Shown one piece after another: positions 10,839-20,638 of a stretch of DNA of 41,139 nucleotides. The stretch covers positions 1 through 41,139 of the forward strand of contig JAUPUP010000011.1 in NCBI GenBank assembly GCA_030917485.1, given 5' to 3'. A model generated the notes under the pieces. It was not told the origin of the DNA, searched no databases, and saw only the letters and a list, made by a program, of their open reading frames with translations. The position numbers and the translations under genes were made by a program. The DNA comes from Pseudomonadota bacterium (GTDB lineage Bacteria > Pseudomonadota > Gammaproteobacteria > Burkholderiales > UBA11063). Positions within the stretch are counted from its first letter, which is position 1, and the number at the start of each line of letters is the position of its first letter.

Positions 10839-11714
10839 GTGCTGAGTTTATCCATAACAAGGTTAATGGATAATCAGCATGATGTTAAAATAGTAACGCA
10901 CATGCAAAATGATTATTCGGTTATCATAGAAAATGTAACTTTTGGCTATGATGAAGACCGCCCCATCCTTAAAAATGTATCCTTAAAAATTCGTCAAGGC
11001 TCAATAGTAGCTATAATGGGTGGCAGTGGCTGTGGCAAAACTACTTTATTACGTCTTATATCTGGACAAATCAAACCACAAACCGGCTCAGTTACAGTAC
11101 TAAACCATAACATTAGCTCCATGCCCAACAGAGATATTCTTCATCTGCGCAAAAGAATGGGTATGCTGTTTCAATTTGGCGCTTTATTTACCGATATGTC
11201 AGTGTATGAAAATGTTGCGTTTAGCTTAAAAGAACACACTAATTTACCTGAATGCTTAATTAAAAAAATTGTGGCCATGAAATTAAACGCGGTAGGTTTA
11301 TTTGGTACAGAAAACATGATGCCGCAAGAATTATCCGGCGGTATGGCTCGACGGATAGCTCTAGCCCGTTCGATGGCATTAGACCCAGAATTAATGATGT
11401 ATGATGAACCCTTTACTGGGCTTGATCCTATTTCGTTAAATGTCTCTGCAATGTTAATTAATAAGCTAAGTAACGCACTTAATCAAACATCTATTTTAGT
11501 CACACACGACATTGAATCATCGTTTAAAATAGTCGACTACATTTATTTTATGGCTGATGGCGCAATTACTAGCCAAGGTACTCCAGAGCAAATACGTAAT
11601 ACAGATAATTTAGCTGTACGCCAATTTGTAGATGGTGAAATAAACGGACCATTTCGGTTTGATTACCCCGCAAAATTAGATTACAGCAAATACCTGGAAG
11701 GGTATTATAAATGA
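10839..11714 (+). CDS. mlaF: Phospholipid transport ABC ATP-binding protein MlaF; true start probably downstream of the listed GTG (10866 or 10902)
   Basis: Walker A GGSGCGKTTLL, signature LSGGMARRIALARSMALDPELMMYDEPFTGLDP; first gene of an mla cluster. Confidence 0.95.
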   Translation: MLSLSITRLMDNQHDVKIVTHMQNDYSVIIENVTFGYDEDRPILKNVSLKIRQGSIVAIMGGSGCGKTTLLRLISGQIKPQTGSVTVLNHNISSMPNRDILHLRKRMGMLFQFGALFTDMSVYENVAFSLKEHTNLPECLIKKIVAMKLNAVGLFGTENMMPQELSGGMARRIALARSMALDPELMMYDEPFTGLDPISLNVSAMLINKLSNALNQTSILVTHDIESSFKIVDYIYFMADGAITSQGTPEQIRNTDNLAVRQFVDGEINGPFRFDYPAKLDYSKYLEGYYK

Positions 11715-12493
11715 ATAAAATGATTTATATAATAGCCACAATTGGCAAACCATTTGCTGATTTAATCCTGTATGCAGGGGGAATGCTTAATTTACTTATA
11801 GAAATAATTTTTAGCCTACCCTATTCAATATTAAGATTAAACTTAATACTTAAAGAAATTTATTTCTCAGGCGTAAAATCCATTGTAATTATTGCTGTAT
11901 CCGGATGGTTTGTCGGTATGGTGCTTGGATTGCAGGGATATAATACTTTAGAGAGGTTTGGATCAGTAACAATGTTGGGATCGGTAGCAGCATTATCTTT
12001 ATTGCGCGAGTTAGGTCCGGTATTAACCGCAATTTTATTTGCCTCACGCGCTGGTTCTGGAATGACTGCCGAAATTGGTTTAATGAAAGCCACAGAACAA
12101 ATAGAAGCAATGAGCGTGATGGCAGTATCACCAATTAAGCGCATTGTAGCGCCTAAATTCATTGGTGGCATTATAGCGGTTCCGCTGCTTGCTGCGCTAT
12201 TTAACACGGCTGGAATTATCGGAAGTTATTTTGTTGGAGTTACTTTACTCCGACTTGATCAAGGCAGTTTTTGGTCACAAATGCAAGATAGTGTAGATTT
12301 ACACTATGATGTGATTAATGGTGTCATTAAAAGTGCCGTTTTTGGGGCAGTGGTAACTCTAATTGCAGTATACCAAGGATTTGTCGCTAAGCCAACTGCA
12401 GAAGGAGTGTCTAACGCCACTACTAAGACAGTGGTTAGCTCAGCTCTTACAGTACTGGCTCTAGATTTTATATTAACTGCATTAATGTTTTAA
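11711..12493 (+). CDS. mlaE: Mla permease MlaE
   Basis: MlaE-type sequence (GLQGYNTLERFG...LRELGPVLTAILFASRAGSGMTAEIGLMKATEQIEAMSVMAVSP); overlaps the mlaF stop. Confidence 0.96.
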   Translation: MNKMIYIIATIGKPFADLILYAGGMLNLLIEIIFSLPYSILRLNLILKEIYFSGVKSIVIIAVSGWFVGMVLGLQGYNTLERFGSVTMLGSVAALSLLRELGPVLTAILFASRAGSGMTAEIGLMKATEQIEAMSVMAVSPIKRIVAPKFIGGIIAVPLLAALFNTAGIIGSYFVGVTLLRLDQGSFWSQMQDSVDLHYDVINGVIKSAVFGAVVTLIAVYQGFVAKPTAEGVSNATTKTVVSSALTVLALDFILTALMF

Positions 12494-12521
12494 GAAATTT
12501 AAAAGAATAGATATAATAATT

Positions 12522-12565
12522 AATAATAACAATAAGAATATATACATCTTCTTATTGTTATTATT
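12522..12565. promoter_or_regulatory. Perfect 17-bp stem-loop between mlaE and mlaD
   Basis: AATAATAACAATAAGAA (12522-12538) / TTCTTATTGTTATTATT (12549-12565) with 10-nt loop. Confidence 0.7.
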
Positions 12566-12591
12566 GTATAATAATTTGTAAGGTAACCTTA

Positions 12592-13053
12592 ATGAAACGC
12601 TTGACTATTGATTTTATGGTAGGGATTTTTGTCCTTATTGGAATATGCAGCTTAGCTTTTTTGTCCATCAAAGTAGCAACTAATTTTAATATTGGCTCAT
12701 CCAACAATCAAACTTATGCCCTACATGCAAGCTTTAGTAATATAGGATCTTTAAAGGTATCTGCACCGGTAAAGGTATCAGGATTTGTGGTGGGAAGGGT
12801 TACAGATATTCACTTAAATACCCAAACCTATCAAGCTGTGGTAACTATGAATATTAATGATAGTTATAAATTTTCTAATGATACTTCTGCACAAATCTTA
12901 ACCACTGGATTATTGGGGGAACAATATGTTGCCCTTCAATCTGGAGCAGATACAGAATATTTAAAAAATGGCGACACTATTACCTTAACCTCTTCTGCAA
13001 TGGTTTTAGAAGATTTAATTGGTAAATTTATGACTAGTATGACAACAAAATAA
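12592..13053 (+). CDS. mlaD: MCE-domain protein MlaD
   Basis: N-terminal TM plus MCE domain (LHASFSNIGSLKVSAPVKVSGFVVGRVTDI...LTTGLLGEQYVALQSG). Confidence 0.95.
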   Translation: MKRLTIDFMVGIFVLIGICSLAFLSIKVATNFNIGSSNNQTYALHASFSNIGSLKVSAPVKVSGFVVGRVTDIHLNTQTYQAVVTMNINDSYKFSNDTSAQILTTGLLGEQYVALQSGADTEYLKNGDTITLTSSAMVLEDLIGKFMTSMTTK

Positions 13054-13161
13054 AAATATGACTAAGATATTGGTAAAATACTTTGAGTATAGATATATAT
13101 TTTAGTTAAAAATAGAATATCTTGGCATAAATACTTTTGTAATATAAGGAGAATTTAAGTA

Positions 13162-13857
13162 ATGAATAAAAAACACCTGTTTTTAGGATTTTTTGTAATT
13201 TCATTTTCAGTATACTCAGCAGAAAAATCAGCCTCTGCTCCTGTTGCCGAATCTATGATCTTAAATAAAAGTGAAGTTACTATAACCGCTGCATCCTGCG
13301 AATCAGATTCACCGTGCCGAGTTGTTAGCGATACTTCAAAAAAAGTTCTTGAAGCCGTTAATCGTGGTGTACCGCAAAATCAAACAATAACATTAATCAA
13401 TAATGTAGCTGCCCCTCAATTTGATTTTACTTTAATGACCAAGTATGCCTTAGGCAATAATTGGAAATTAGCTAATCCGGAACAGCAACAACAGTTAGTA
13501 GAGTTATTTAAACAATTATTAATTTATACTTATTCCACAGCCTTATCTAAATTTAAAGGCGCACAAATTAATATTACCAGCAGTAGTATCGATGGTAAAA
13601 AAGCTGAGGTGATGAGTCAAGTATTAATGCCGGCCGTCAACCCCAGCAACCCTAATCAACCAATCAAAGTTGAGTATGATTTGGCTAAACCATCCGGCGC
13701 CGCTGGTTGGAAAGCCTACGATATCAAGATTGAAAACGCAAGTTTGGTAACTACATATAGAAACCAATTTAATGACGTAGTTCAATCAAGTAAAATCGAA
13801 GGGTTAATCAAACAATTACAAACTAAGGTAGCCAGCCTCAAAGAAAAAAACTCTTAG
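13162..13857 (+). CDS. mlaC: Periplasmic phospholipid-binding protein MlaC
   Basis: Signal peptide, FTLMTKYALGNNWKLANPEQQQQLVELFKQLLIYTYSTAL MlaC motif, operon position. Confidence 0.93.
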   Translation: MNKKHLFLGFFVISFSVYSAEKSASAPVAESMILNKSEVTITAASCESDSPCRVVSDTSKKVLEAVNRGVPQNQTITLINNVAAPQFDFTLMTKYALGNNWKLANPEQQQQLVELFKQLLIYTYSTALSKFKGAQINITSSSIDGKKAEVMSQVLMPAVNPSNPNQPIKVEYDLAKPSGAAGWKAYDIKIENASLVTTYRNQFNDVVQSSKIEGLIKQLQTKVASLKEKNS

Positions 13858-13873
13858 ATAGAAAAATTTATAA

Positions 13874-14128
13874 ATGAACGAATTCAAATTTAAACAACCT
13901 TTAATCATTGCAAATATTGCACTCTTGCTAAAGTCAATGACTAAATTACTTGCTGCCTCCAAGGAGCTCAGTATTGATTTATCAACTGTATCTAATATAG
14001 ATTCTTCAGGGGTTGCTCTTTTATTGGAGCTTAAAGCAGTTGCCCACCACCAACATTGTCAACTAAATTTTACTAATACCCCAGAAGTAGTTAAGAAGTT
14101 TTGTCAATTATATCAGGTTAATCTTTAG
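13874..14128 (+). CDS. mlaB: STAS-domain protein MlaB
   Basis: Small STAS domain (IDLSTVSNIDSSGVALLLELKAVA) in the expected operon position. Confidence 0.88.
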   Translation: MNEFKFKQPLIIANIALLLKSMTKLLAASKELSIDLSTVSNIDSSGVALLLELKAVAHHQHCQLNFTNTPEVVKKFCQLYQVNL

Positions 14129-15018
14129 TGCTAAACATACTCAGTGTCCTTAAGTTCCCAATATCTCACAAAACACACCCAAATTGGACTACAAAATTGC
14201 AAACGCGTCAAACCGGGGCGTATAAAATAGTTAAGCTATGCCTCACCTGTGTGCTACTTTGTCTATATAACATGTCTTATGCAATTTATGAATCACAGAC
14301 TATCGTTATAGATAGACTTGAAAATTATAATCGCAATGCTTACCGCATGAATGATACTTTGGATAAAAACTTTGTCCGCCCAGCCGCGGTGGGATATACA
14401 ACTTATGTTCCCTCAACCATACGCGCTGGAATTCAAAACTTTTTCAATAATCTACGAGATTTTATTACCTTAGGCAATGATATACTACAATTAAGCGGCG
14501 AAAATGCCATGCATAACGTCATGCGTATTGCCATAAATTCAACTTTTGGGATAGCCGGACTAATTGATGTGTCAAGCAGTTTAGGCTTATTCCAACATAC
14601 TAATTCTTTTGGTAGAACTTTGCAGGCTTATGGCTGGAAACATAGTACTTATTTTGTAATTCCACTGCTTGGTCCATCAACTGTGCGCGATGCAATTGGT
14701 ATCATCCCGGACACAATATTTAACCCTACCTGGTGGATTATTCCTGGACAATATAATTATGTATCAGTTGGCTTGTTTGCTATCAATGGGATTGATATGC
14801 GCGCTAAATATTTAGATTTTGATGATTTGCTTGACACATCAATAGATCCATATACCACCTTACGTGATACTTATTTGCAAGCACATGGAGAAAGTGCGCC
14901 AACTAGCACAAGCGATAATAACAATGAGGTAAATATTGATAATTTAATTGATGACGACTCAACGCCGGAGAGTGCCACAGCTACCAAAAGCAGCAGTGGC
15001 GACATTATGGTTTATTAG
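14128..15018 (+). CDS. mlaA: MlaA/VacJ outer-membrane phospholipid transport component
   Basis: VacJ-type sequence (YNRNAYRMNDTLDKNFVRPAAVGY...IRAGIQNFFNNLRD...FGRTLQAYGWKHSTYFVIPLLGPSTVRDAIG). Confidence 0.94.
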   Translation: MLNILSVLKFPISHKTHPNWTTKLQTRQTGAYKIVKLCLTCVLLCLYNMSYAIYESQTIVIDRLENYNRNAYRMNDTLDKNFVRPAAVGYTTYVPSTIRAGIQNFFNNLRDFITLGNDILQLSGENAMHNVMRIAINSTFGIAGLIDVSSSLGLFQHTNSFGRTLQAYGWKHSTYFVIPLLGPSTVRDAIGIIPDTIFNPTWWIIPGQYNYVSVGLFAINGIDMRAKYLDFDDLLDTSIDPYTTLRDTYLQAHGESAPTSTSDNNNEVNIDNLIDDDSTPESATATKSSSGDIMVY

Positions 15019-15066
15019 ATATTTTTGTAAATTTTAATGAATTTAACGAGTTTCAGCAAATGGATC

Positions 15067-17079
15067 TTAATGAATTATAATTCCCAAAGGAGTTTGTAAT
15101 TGAGTGCTGTCTACCCCGCAATTGCTGACAGTTCCAGTTGTCTTATCAAAGCTGCATTTACTAATGGTACCATTACTTTGATTCGTAATATAGATAACTC
15201 CATTACTTATAGCAATGCCTGCCGGACTAAAAAATCCCGATGCAGCTTGTGCACAGCTTGATAATACGCCACTGGTTGAGTCAACGCTACATTTAGTAAT
15301 AGTACCGCTCTCTTGATTAGTGATATACGCAAATTCACTACTAATAACAATACTAGACGGCTTATTAAACCCAGTGCCGGTAGTTGTACAGTTATTCAAG
15401 CTGCCCGTTGTAGTATCAACAGTACATTTACTAACACTATCACTTTGATTATTTGCTACATAAAGATATCCATTATTAACCGTAACTGCCATTGGTGAAT
15501 CAAACAGTTCATTAGACACTATACAATTCGTCAAAGCGCCAGTTTTTTGATTAACTATACATTGTGTAACGCTATTCCCAGTTTGGTTAAGGATATAGGC
15601 AAATCCATTGTTAATAGTGATAGCTGTTGGATGATTATAATAACTAACACCAGTATAAGTCTTGGTATTAGCTCCAGTACTTACGCAATTAGAAAAAATA
15701 CCTGTTATCGTATTAATTTTACATTGGGTAACTGTAGCACTTTCATTATTAACGATATAGGCAAATCCATTGTTAACCGCAATTCCCATTGGATTTTTAA
15801 ATATGTCACCAGTTACTCCACAATTAGCCAAAGCGCCAGTCGTTTGGTCGAGCGTACATTGACTAACATTGTTATGCACTCCATTGGTGATATAAACAAT
15901 ATAAGGAACCTTAGTTACAGTAACGGTATAATTAGCAGTAGTGCCATCGCCAGCAGTCACTGTGTACACAACCGGTTTAGTAAAATCATGTGTTGTGATA
16001 CCGCTAGCTTGTGTAACACCATTTATACTTACACTAGTTCCTGTTGTAGTAAAAGTTGCGGTTAGTGCACTTAGGTCAACATTATATGGCATAGCTATAG
16101 CTATATTATTGTCTTCAATGACGCCAACTCTACCATTTAAGGAATACGCGGTTACGGTTTTGCTATGCAATGGCGATATTATTACCCGTACAGTATAGAT
16201 TGCAGTCGTTCCGTCATTACTAGATACAGTGTAGAGTACTGGATCAGCAAAATTATTAGCAGTAACACCACTAATTTGCGTATTACCATTTACACTAACA
16301 CTTACTCCAGTAGTGGCAAAAGTTGCAATAAGATTAGCAGTATCAGTTTTATACGGCAGATTTACTATGATGCTCTTCCCTAAAATAATGCCAGGTACAT
16401 TATTTAATGAATAATGCGTTATGGCGGTCATAAAAGAAGGTTCAACGCTTACCGTTACAGTATATTTTATAGTAGACCCATCATTTGCCGTTACGGTGTA
16501 AATTAGCGGATTAGTAAAATTATTAACAGTACTTTCGCTTATCTGTGTAATACCATTTACACTGACCCTGACTCCAGTCGTGGTAAAACTTGCAACTAAT
16601 GCGCTAACATTAGTGCCGTTTGGCATATCAACTACAATACTTTCACCAGTAATCACCCCGTCTATACCATTTATTGAATAGGCAGTTATAGTCTTATCTG
16701 AGGACGGAGATACAGTTACTGTAACCGTATAACTGATAGTTGAATTATCCTCTGCAGTTACCGTATAAACTAGGGAGCTGGTAAAATTATTTGAAGTAAC
16801 GCCACTCACCTGAGTAGCACCTCCTATAGCAACCTCGGTACCTGTAGCAGTAAAAGTAGCAATTAAGGCAGTAACGTTTGTACCATGTGGCAAAGTTACT
16901 GAAATATTTTGATTGGTAATAACTCCATCAACGCCGTTTATTGAATAGGATGTCATAGCCTTATCTGATGATTTTACCCCTGCATTACACGCAGTTAAAA
17001 AACTAGCAATAATTATCAAAATAGTCATTGCTAAAATTTGAGTTAATTTAGACTGTTTTACATACATACTTACTAACAT
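15067..17079 (-). CDS. Lipoprotein with four tandem Ig-like (DUF5018-like) domains and a C-terminal beta-propeller-like repeat region
   Basis: Lipobox (IASFLTAC); four ~88-aa repeats (ITAYSINGIDGVITGESIVVDMPNGTNVSALVASFTTTGVRVSVNGITQISE...YTVTANDGSTIKYTVTV); then six ~43-aa repeats of TxCxxDxxTGxLxNC...FxxPxGIxINNGFAYIxNQ. Confidence 0.85.
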   Translation of the reverse strand: MLVSMYVKQSKLTQILAMTILIIIASFLTACNAGVKSSDKAMTSYSINGVDGVITNQNISVTLPHGTNVTALIATFTATGTEVAIGGATQVSGVTSNNFTSSLVYTVTAEDNSTISYTVTVTVSPSSDKTITAYSINGIDGVITGESIVVDMPNGTNVSALVASFTTTGVRVSVNGITQISESTVNNFTNPLIYTVTANDGSTIKYTVTVSVEPSFMTAITHYSLNNVPGIILGKSIIVNLPYKTDTANLIATFATTGVSVSVNGNTQISGVTANNFADPVLYTVSSNDGTTAIYTVRVIISPLHSKTVTAYSLNGRVGVIEDNNIAIAMPYNVDLSALTATFTTTGTSVSINGVTQASGITTHDFTKPVVYTVTAGDGTTANYTVTVTKVPYIVYITNGVHNNVSQCTLDQTTGALANCGVTGDIFKNPMGIAVNNGFAYIVNNESATVTQCKINTITGIFSNCVSTGANTKTYTGVSYYNHPTAITINNGFAYILNQTGNSVTQCIVNQKTGALTNCIVSNELFDSPMAVTVNNGYLYVANNQSDSVSKCTVDTTTGSLNNCTTTGTGFNKPSSIVISSEFAYITNQESGTITKCSVDSTSGVLSSCAQAASGFFSPAGIAISNGVIYITNQSNGTISKCSFDKTTGTVSNCGVDSTQLQTPLGIIIH

Positions 17080-17187
17080 CCGAAAAATATTTTGGCCATC
17101 TTATGTTTTTATATGGCAGGATGTTAGCATTAAGACAGATGGGTGCATAACCAGCATTTATTGCAGGTATATCTTGTAGAAAGCTAT

Positions 17188-17240
17188 AAAAAATACAATG
17201 CGCTGGGCTGCGCAAGTAAACCAATTATAAATAGTATATT
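17188..17240 (+). repeat. Dispersed intergenic repeat, diverged copy downstream of lolD
   Basis: ...tgcgctgggctgcgcaagtaaaccaattataaatagtatatt. Confidence 0.65.
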
Positions 17241-17264
17241 AATTACTCGGAATATGTGGGAGTA

Positions 17265-18038
17265 CTAATACTCTCTTACCATACCATTATGCAAGCGATA
17301 ATGTGAATTAGTTTTTGCTGCAACTTCGGTATCATGAGTTACAATAATCAAGCTGGTTTTTAACTCTTGCTGCAGCTCAAAAAATATATCCAGTACTTTA
17401 TTGCTAGTGTAATTATCCAAGTTGCCGGTCGGTTCATCTGCAAAAACTAATAATGGATTATTAACTACTGCCCTAGCAATGGCTACTCTTTGTCGCTCAC
17501 CACCAGAGAGCTGTCCCGGAAAATGAGATGCTCTATTATTAAGCCCCATTCGAGCCAATAACTCTATTGCATGATTTTTAGTTGCCACATCAACTTTTTT
17601 GTAAATCATTATTGGCATCAATACATTCTCTAATGCCGTAAATTCTGGCAATAAATGATGAAATTGATAAATAAAACCTAAGTTTTGGTTGCGAATTTTA
17701 CATATTTGATTGTCGCTTAATGCAGTTAAATTACTCCCTTTAATTAAAATTTCGCCACGAGTTACCCGATCTAAACCGGCTAATAAATGGAGTAAGGTAC
17801 TTTTACCGCTTCCAGAACTCCCCGTTATGCTTACGGTTTCCCCGGCTTTAACTTCTAAATTAACTCCAGTTAAAATTTTTAGTTCTACACCGCCTTGAAT
17901 AAAAGACTTGTGCAAATCTTTGCAGCTTAATACAACTTCTGCGGTATTTACATTATCACCGCTATTCACATTATCACTCATATTTGACACAAAATCACTC
18001 ATAACGCAAAGCCTCAACTGGGTCGGTCTTAGACGCAC
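17265..18038 (-). CDS. lolD: Lipoprotein-releasing ABC ATP-binding protein LolD; start probably MSDF (~18002)
   Basis: Walker [51 protein letters not shown]; adjacent to LolC/E permease. Confidence 0.94.
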   Translation of the reverse strand: MRLRPTQLRLCVMSDFVSNMSDNVNSGDNVNTAEVVLSCKDLHKSFIQGGVELKILTGVNLEVKAGETVSITGSSGSGKSTLLHLLAGLDRVTRGEILIKGSNLTALSDNQICKIRNQNLGFIYQFHHLLPEFTALENVLMPIMIYKKVDVATKNHAIELLARMGLNNRASHFPGQLSGGERQRVAIARAVVNNPLLVFADEPTGNLDNYTSNKVLDIFFELQQELKTSLIIVTHDTEVAAKTNSHYRLHNGMVREY

Positions 18039-19245
18039 TCCAACTAGGATATAATGTAGCCAAGATACTTAAAACTATAGCTATAACAAAGATGCTTATT
18101 ACATCATGTGGTACAATCTGCGAAGGCAGATAATCAATCAAATACACATCTGCATTAACTAATTTAGCCCCAGTTAGCTGCTCAAAAAAATGTACAATAT
18201 ATCCCACATTGCTAGCTAAAATTAAGCCCAAAATGGTACCCGATACAGTACCAATTATGCCGGATATCCCACCCTGAATCATAAAAATATGCATTATATT
18301 CCTTTTGCTGGCACCCATAGTTCGTAAAATCGCAATATCACTCTTTTTATCATTAACTGTCATGACCAAAGTTGAAACTAAATTGAATGCGGCAACAGCG
18401 ACAATCAAAGTTAAAATAACAAACATCATTTTCTTTTCCATGTCCACTGCAGCAAAATAATTTTGATGCTGCTCAATCCAATCAGTGATAATTACATTCT
18501 CTGGTAAATAATCTTCTAGCGCATATTTAATATGCTGCGTCTCCATTACATCATCAACCTTGAGCCGCACCCCACTAACACTGCTGCCCATCTTAAACAA
18601 GGTCTGAGCATCTTCCAAATTAATTAAAACTAAAGAACTGTCATACTCATACATATGCACATTAAAAATCCCGCTGACTGTAAACTGCTTTAATCGCGGC
18701 AGCATTCCAGCCGGAGTAATTTGACCATCCGGAGTAATCAAAGTTATTTTCTGCCCCAACCCAACCCCAAGCTGCCGGGCTAAGCCCTGCCCAATAACCA
18801 CATTAAATTTACCAGCTTGTAAGGTATTATCATCACCATTTGTCATACTTTGATTAATATTACCCACCCTATTTTCATATTCAGGAGAAATTCCCCGCAC
18901 CAATACACCGCTTACATTATTGTCAAACGACACTAGTGCTTGTCCATCTACATAGGGCGCATAACTTAAAATTTGCTTATTGGCTTTTTGCGCTTTATTG
19001 GCAATATACTGCCAATCTTTTAACATGCCTCCAGCATCAAATAGCTGCATATGTGAAGATACACCAATAATCTTTCCTCTTATTTCACGCTGAAACCCAT
19101 TCATTACCGATAATACAGTAATTAGCGCAGCAACCCCAAGCGCTATCCCAATAATTGATACTAAAGATATAAAAGATACAAATCCACTTTTTTGCTTGGC
19201 TCGCAGATATCTAAGCCCAATAGTTAGTTCAAATAAATTAAACAT
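17995..19245 (-). CDS. lolC: Lipoprotein-releasing ABC permease, LolC/LolE family
   Basis: N-terminus FELTIGLRYLRAKQKSGFVSFISLVSIIGIALGVAALITVLSVMNGFQ and C-terminal [18 protein letters not shown]. Confidence 0.93.
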   Translation of the reverse strand: MFNLFELTIGLRYLRAKQKSGFVSFISLVSIIGIALGVAALITVLSVMNGFQREIRGKIIGVSSHMQLFDAGGMLKDWQYIANKAQKANKQILSYAPYVDGQALVSFDNNVSGVLVRGISPEYENRVGNINQSMTNGDDNTLQAGKFNVVIGQGLARQLGVGLGQKITLITPDGQITPAGMLPRLKQFTVSGIFNVHMYEYDSSLVLINLEDAQTLFKMGSSVSGVRLKVDDVMETQHIKYALEDYLPENVIITDWIEQHQNYFAAVDMEKKMMFVILTLIVAVAAFNLVSTLVMTVNDKKSDIAILRTMGASKRNIMHIFMIQGGISGIIGTVSGTILGLILASNVGYIVHFFEQLTGAKLVNADVYLIDYLPSQIVPHDVISIFVIAIVLSILATLYPSWSASKTDPVEALRYE

Positions 19246-19273
19246 AATACAACAAGATCTCCCTGACCAACAA

Positions 19274-19477
19274 TATATACTCTTTGTCTTTCAATCCTGG
19301 ACTGTGTCATATCTTATAAAACGCTCCTCGTGTACTTATATGTACACGGTGGGACTCGTCGGGACGCGTCCCCGTCGCTTTTTATTGCGATATTCCTTGT
19401 CCAGAATCGAAATACTTCGAGTATCAAAAAAGTCCAACTTTAGCTGCGCAAGTAAACCAGTTACGATCAGTATATAC
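19274..19477 (+). repeat. Dispersed intergenic repeat, large composite copy (~204 bp) with internal palindromes
   Basis: Left end atatactctttgtctttca, right part gagtatcaaaaaagtccaactttagctgcgcaagtaaaccagttacgatcagtata; internal GTGTACttatatGTACAC and GGGACGCGTCCC. Confidence 0.7.
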
Positions 19478-19512
19478 CCAATCAATTCCTTAATCATCTT
19501 TTAACCATATCT

Positions 19513-19713
19513 CTAATCAAATGAATCAGTTAAACTTAACATTAACTGGGCAAAATATTGACGCAATTGCTGTGGATCAATACCCATCAATATCCCATCC
19601 TCAAACGCATCCTGTGCAATTTGCCGCAATTCATCAATATCTTGCTGCATTACCTTTAATTTTTCAGCACAGACAATTTTCTCCCCATCAGTGCTATACC
19701 AAACCTGCCTCAT
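19513..19713 (-). CDS. Small conserved-looking hypothetical protein (66 aa)
   Basis: Compact ORF MRQVWYSTDGEKIVCAEKLKVMQQDIDELRQIAQDAFEDGILMGIDPQQLRQYFAQLMLSL, protein-like composition, same strand as neighbours. Confidence 0.65.
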   Translation of the reverse strand: MRQVWYSTDGEKIVCAEKLKVMQQDIDELRQIAQDAFEDGILMGIDPQQLRQYFAQLMLSLTDSFD

Positions 19714-19759
19714 CCAATCACTCTTACCTCAATAATAACCATAAATAATTTATAAAAAA

Positions 19760-20530
19760 TCAGTATCTTTTTTTCTTAACCGTCGAGGTTTTTTTGACAG
19801 ATGTATAACTCTTCGTATGAGTTACAGTAGCAGTAGTACGTTTACGGCTGCTGCTGCCAGAGGTTAAATTGCGGTTTGAACTCTTATTGCTTTTACTGTT
19901 AGATTTACTACCGCTAGACTTGCCAGTCTTTCGCACTGCACGTCTAGTATAACCATAACGCACCGGCAATGCTTCATCATTAATTTCCTGATAACTCTGC
20001 ACTGTAGTATGACCGTTGGTATCCTCATCTTCTTGTACAATCCGTTTGGCACCGTTAATTTTAGCCCGCCACACACTAGTTAACTCTGTAACCTGAATAT
20101 TTTCACCGGTGCGCGGTGACTGAATAAATTTATTATTTCCAATATACATTCCAACATGATCAATATATGAATGATGAAACGTAAAAAATATTAGATCACC
20201 AGGCTCTAGTTCATCAATACTCACCCGCTTGCCTACTTTAGCCATTTCGGCAGCAGTTCTAGGCAATGTAATTCCTAAAGACTTTCTAAATACATAACGA
20301 ATAAACCCGCTGCAATCCATGCCTTGCTGGGGGGTATTACCGCCCCATTTATAAGGAATGCCAATTAAACTTACAGACTGTAGCAGCATATTACCGATTA
20401 TATCTTGAGTCATTGCTCCAACTGGAACTTCTTCAGTTTGACCAGTATCATCATCTTCATCTGCAAATGCAGGTTGAATAAATATTGAGCAAATGATGCC
20501 CAATAACAAAATAATTTTTTTAAAACCCAT
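19760..20530 (-). CDS. NlpC/P60-family (C40) peptidoglycan endopeptidase with basic S/T/K-rich C-terminal tail
   Basis: Signal peptide; IPYKWGGNTPQQGMDCSGFIRYVFRKSLGITLPRTAAEMA, HVGMYIGNNKFI catalytic motifs; low-complexity C-terminus. Confidence 0.92.
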   Translation of the reverse strand: MGFKKIILLLGIICSIFIQPAFADEDDDTGQTEEVPVGAMTQDIIGNMLLQSVSLIGIPYKWGGNTPQQGMDCSGFIRYVFRKSLGITLPRTAAEMAKVGKRVSIDELEPGDLIFFTFHHSYIDHVGMYIGNNKFIQSPRTGENIQVTELTSVWRAKINGAKRIVQEDEDTNGHTTVQSYQEINDEALPVRYGYTRRAVRKTGKSSGSKSNSKSNKSSNRNLTSGSSSRKRTTATVTHTKSYTSVKKTSTVKKKRY

Positions 20531-20638
20531 AATTTGTAGTTACCCTAATTATAATAACTCTTTAATTTTCAATAATTCTTGTAATACTATTACTTGTAAT
20601 CATATTACTTGTAATGCTATTAAATAACACAAGTAAAC

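Noticed and set aside
11860-12207. Minus-strand ORFs (115 aa, and 81 aa at 11889-12134) inside mlaE
   Set aside because: Antisense to a clearly conserved gene.
15547-16065. Plus-strand 172-aa ORF (and 15941-16198, 16165-16383)
   Set aside because: Antisense to the repeat lipoprotein at 15067-17079; its repetitive look mirrors the sense-strand repeats.
19196-19504. Plus-strand 102-aa ORF upstream of lolC
   Set aside because: Runs over the lolC 5' end and the composite intergenic repeat; no protein-like features.
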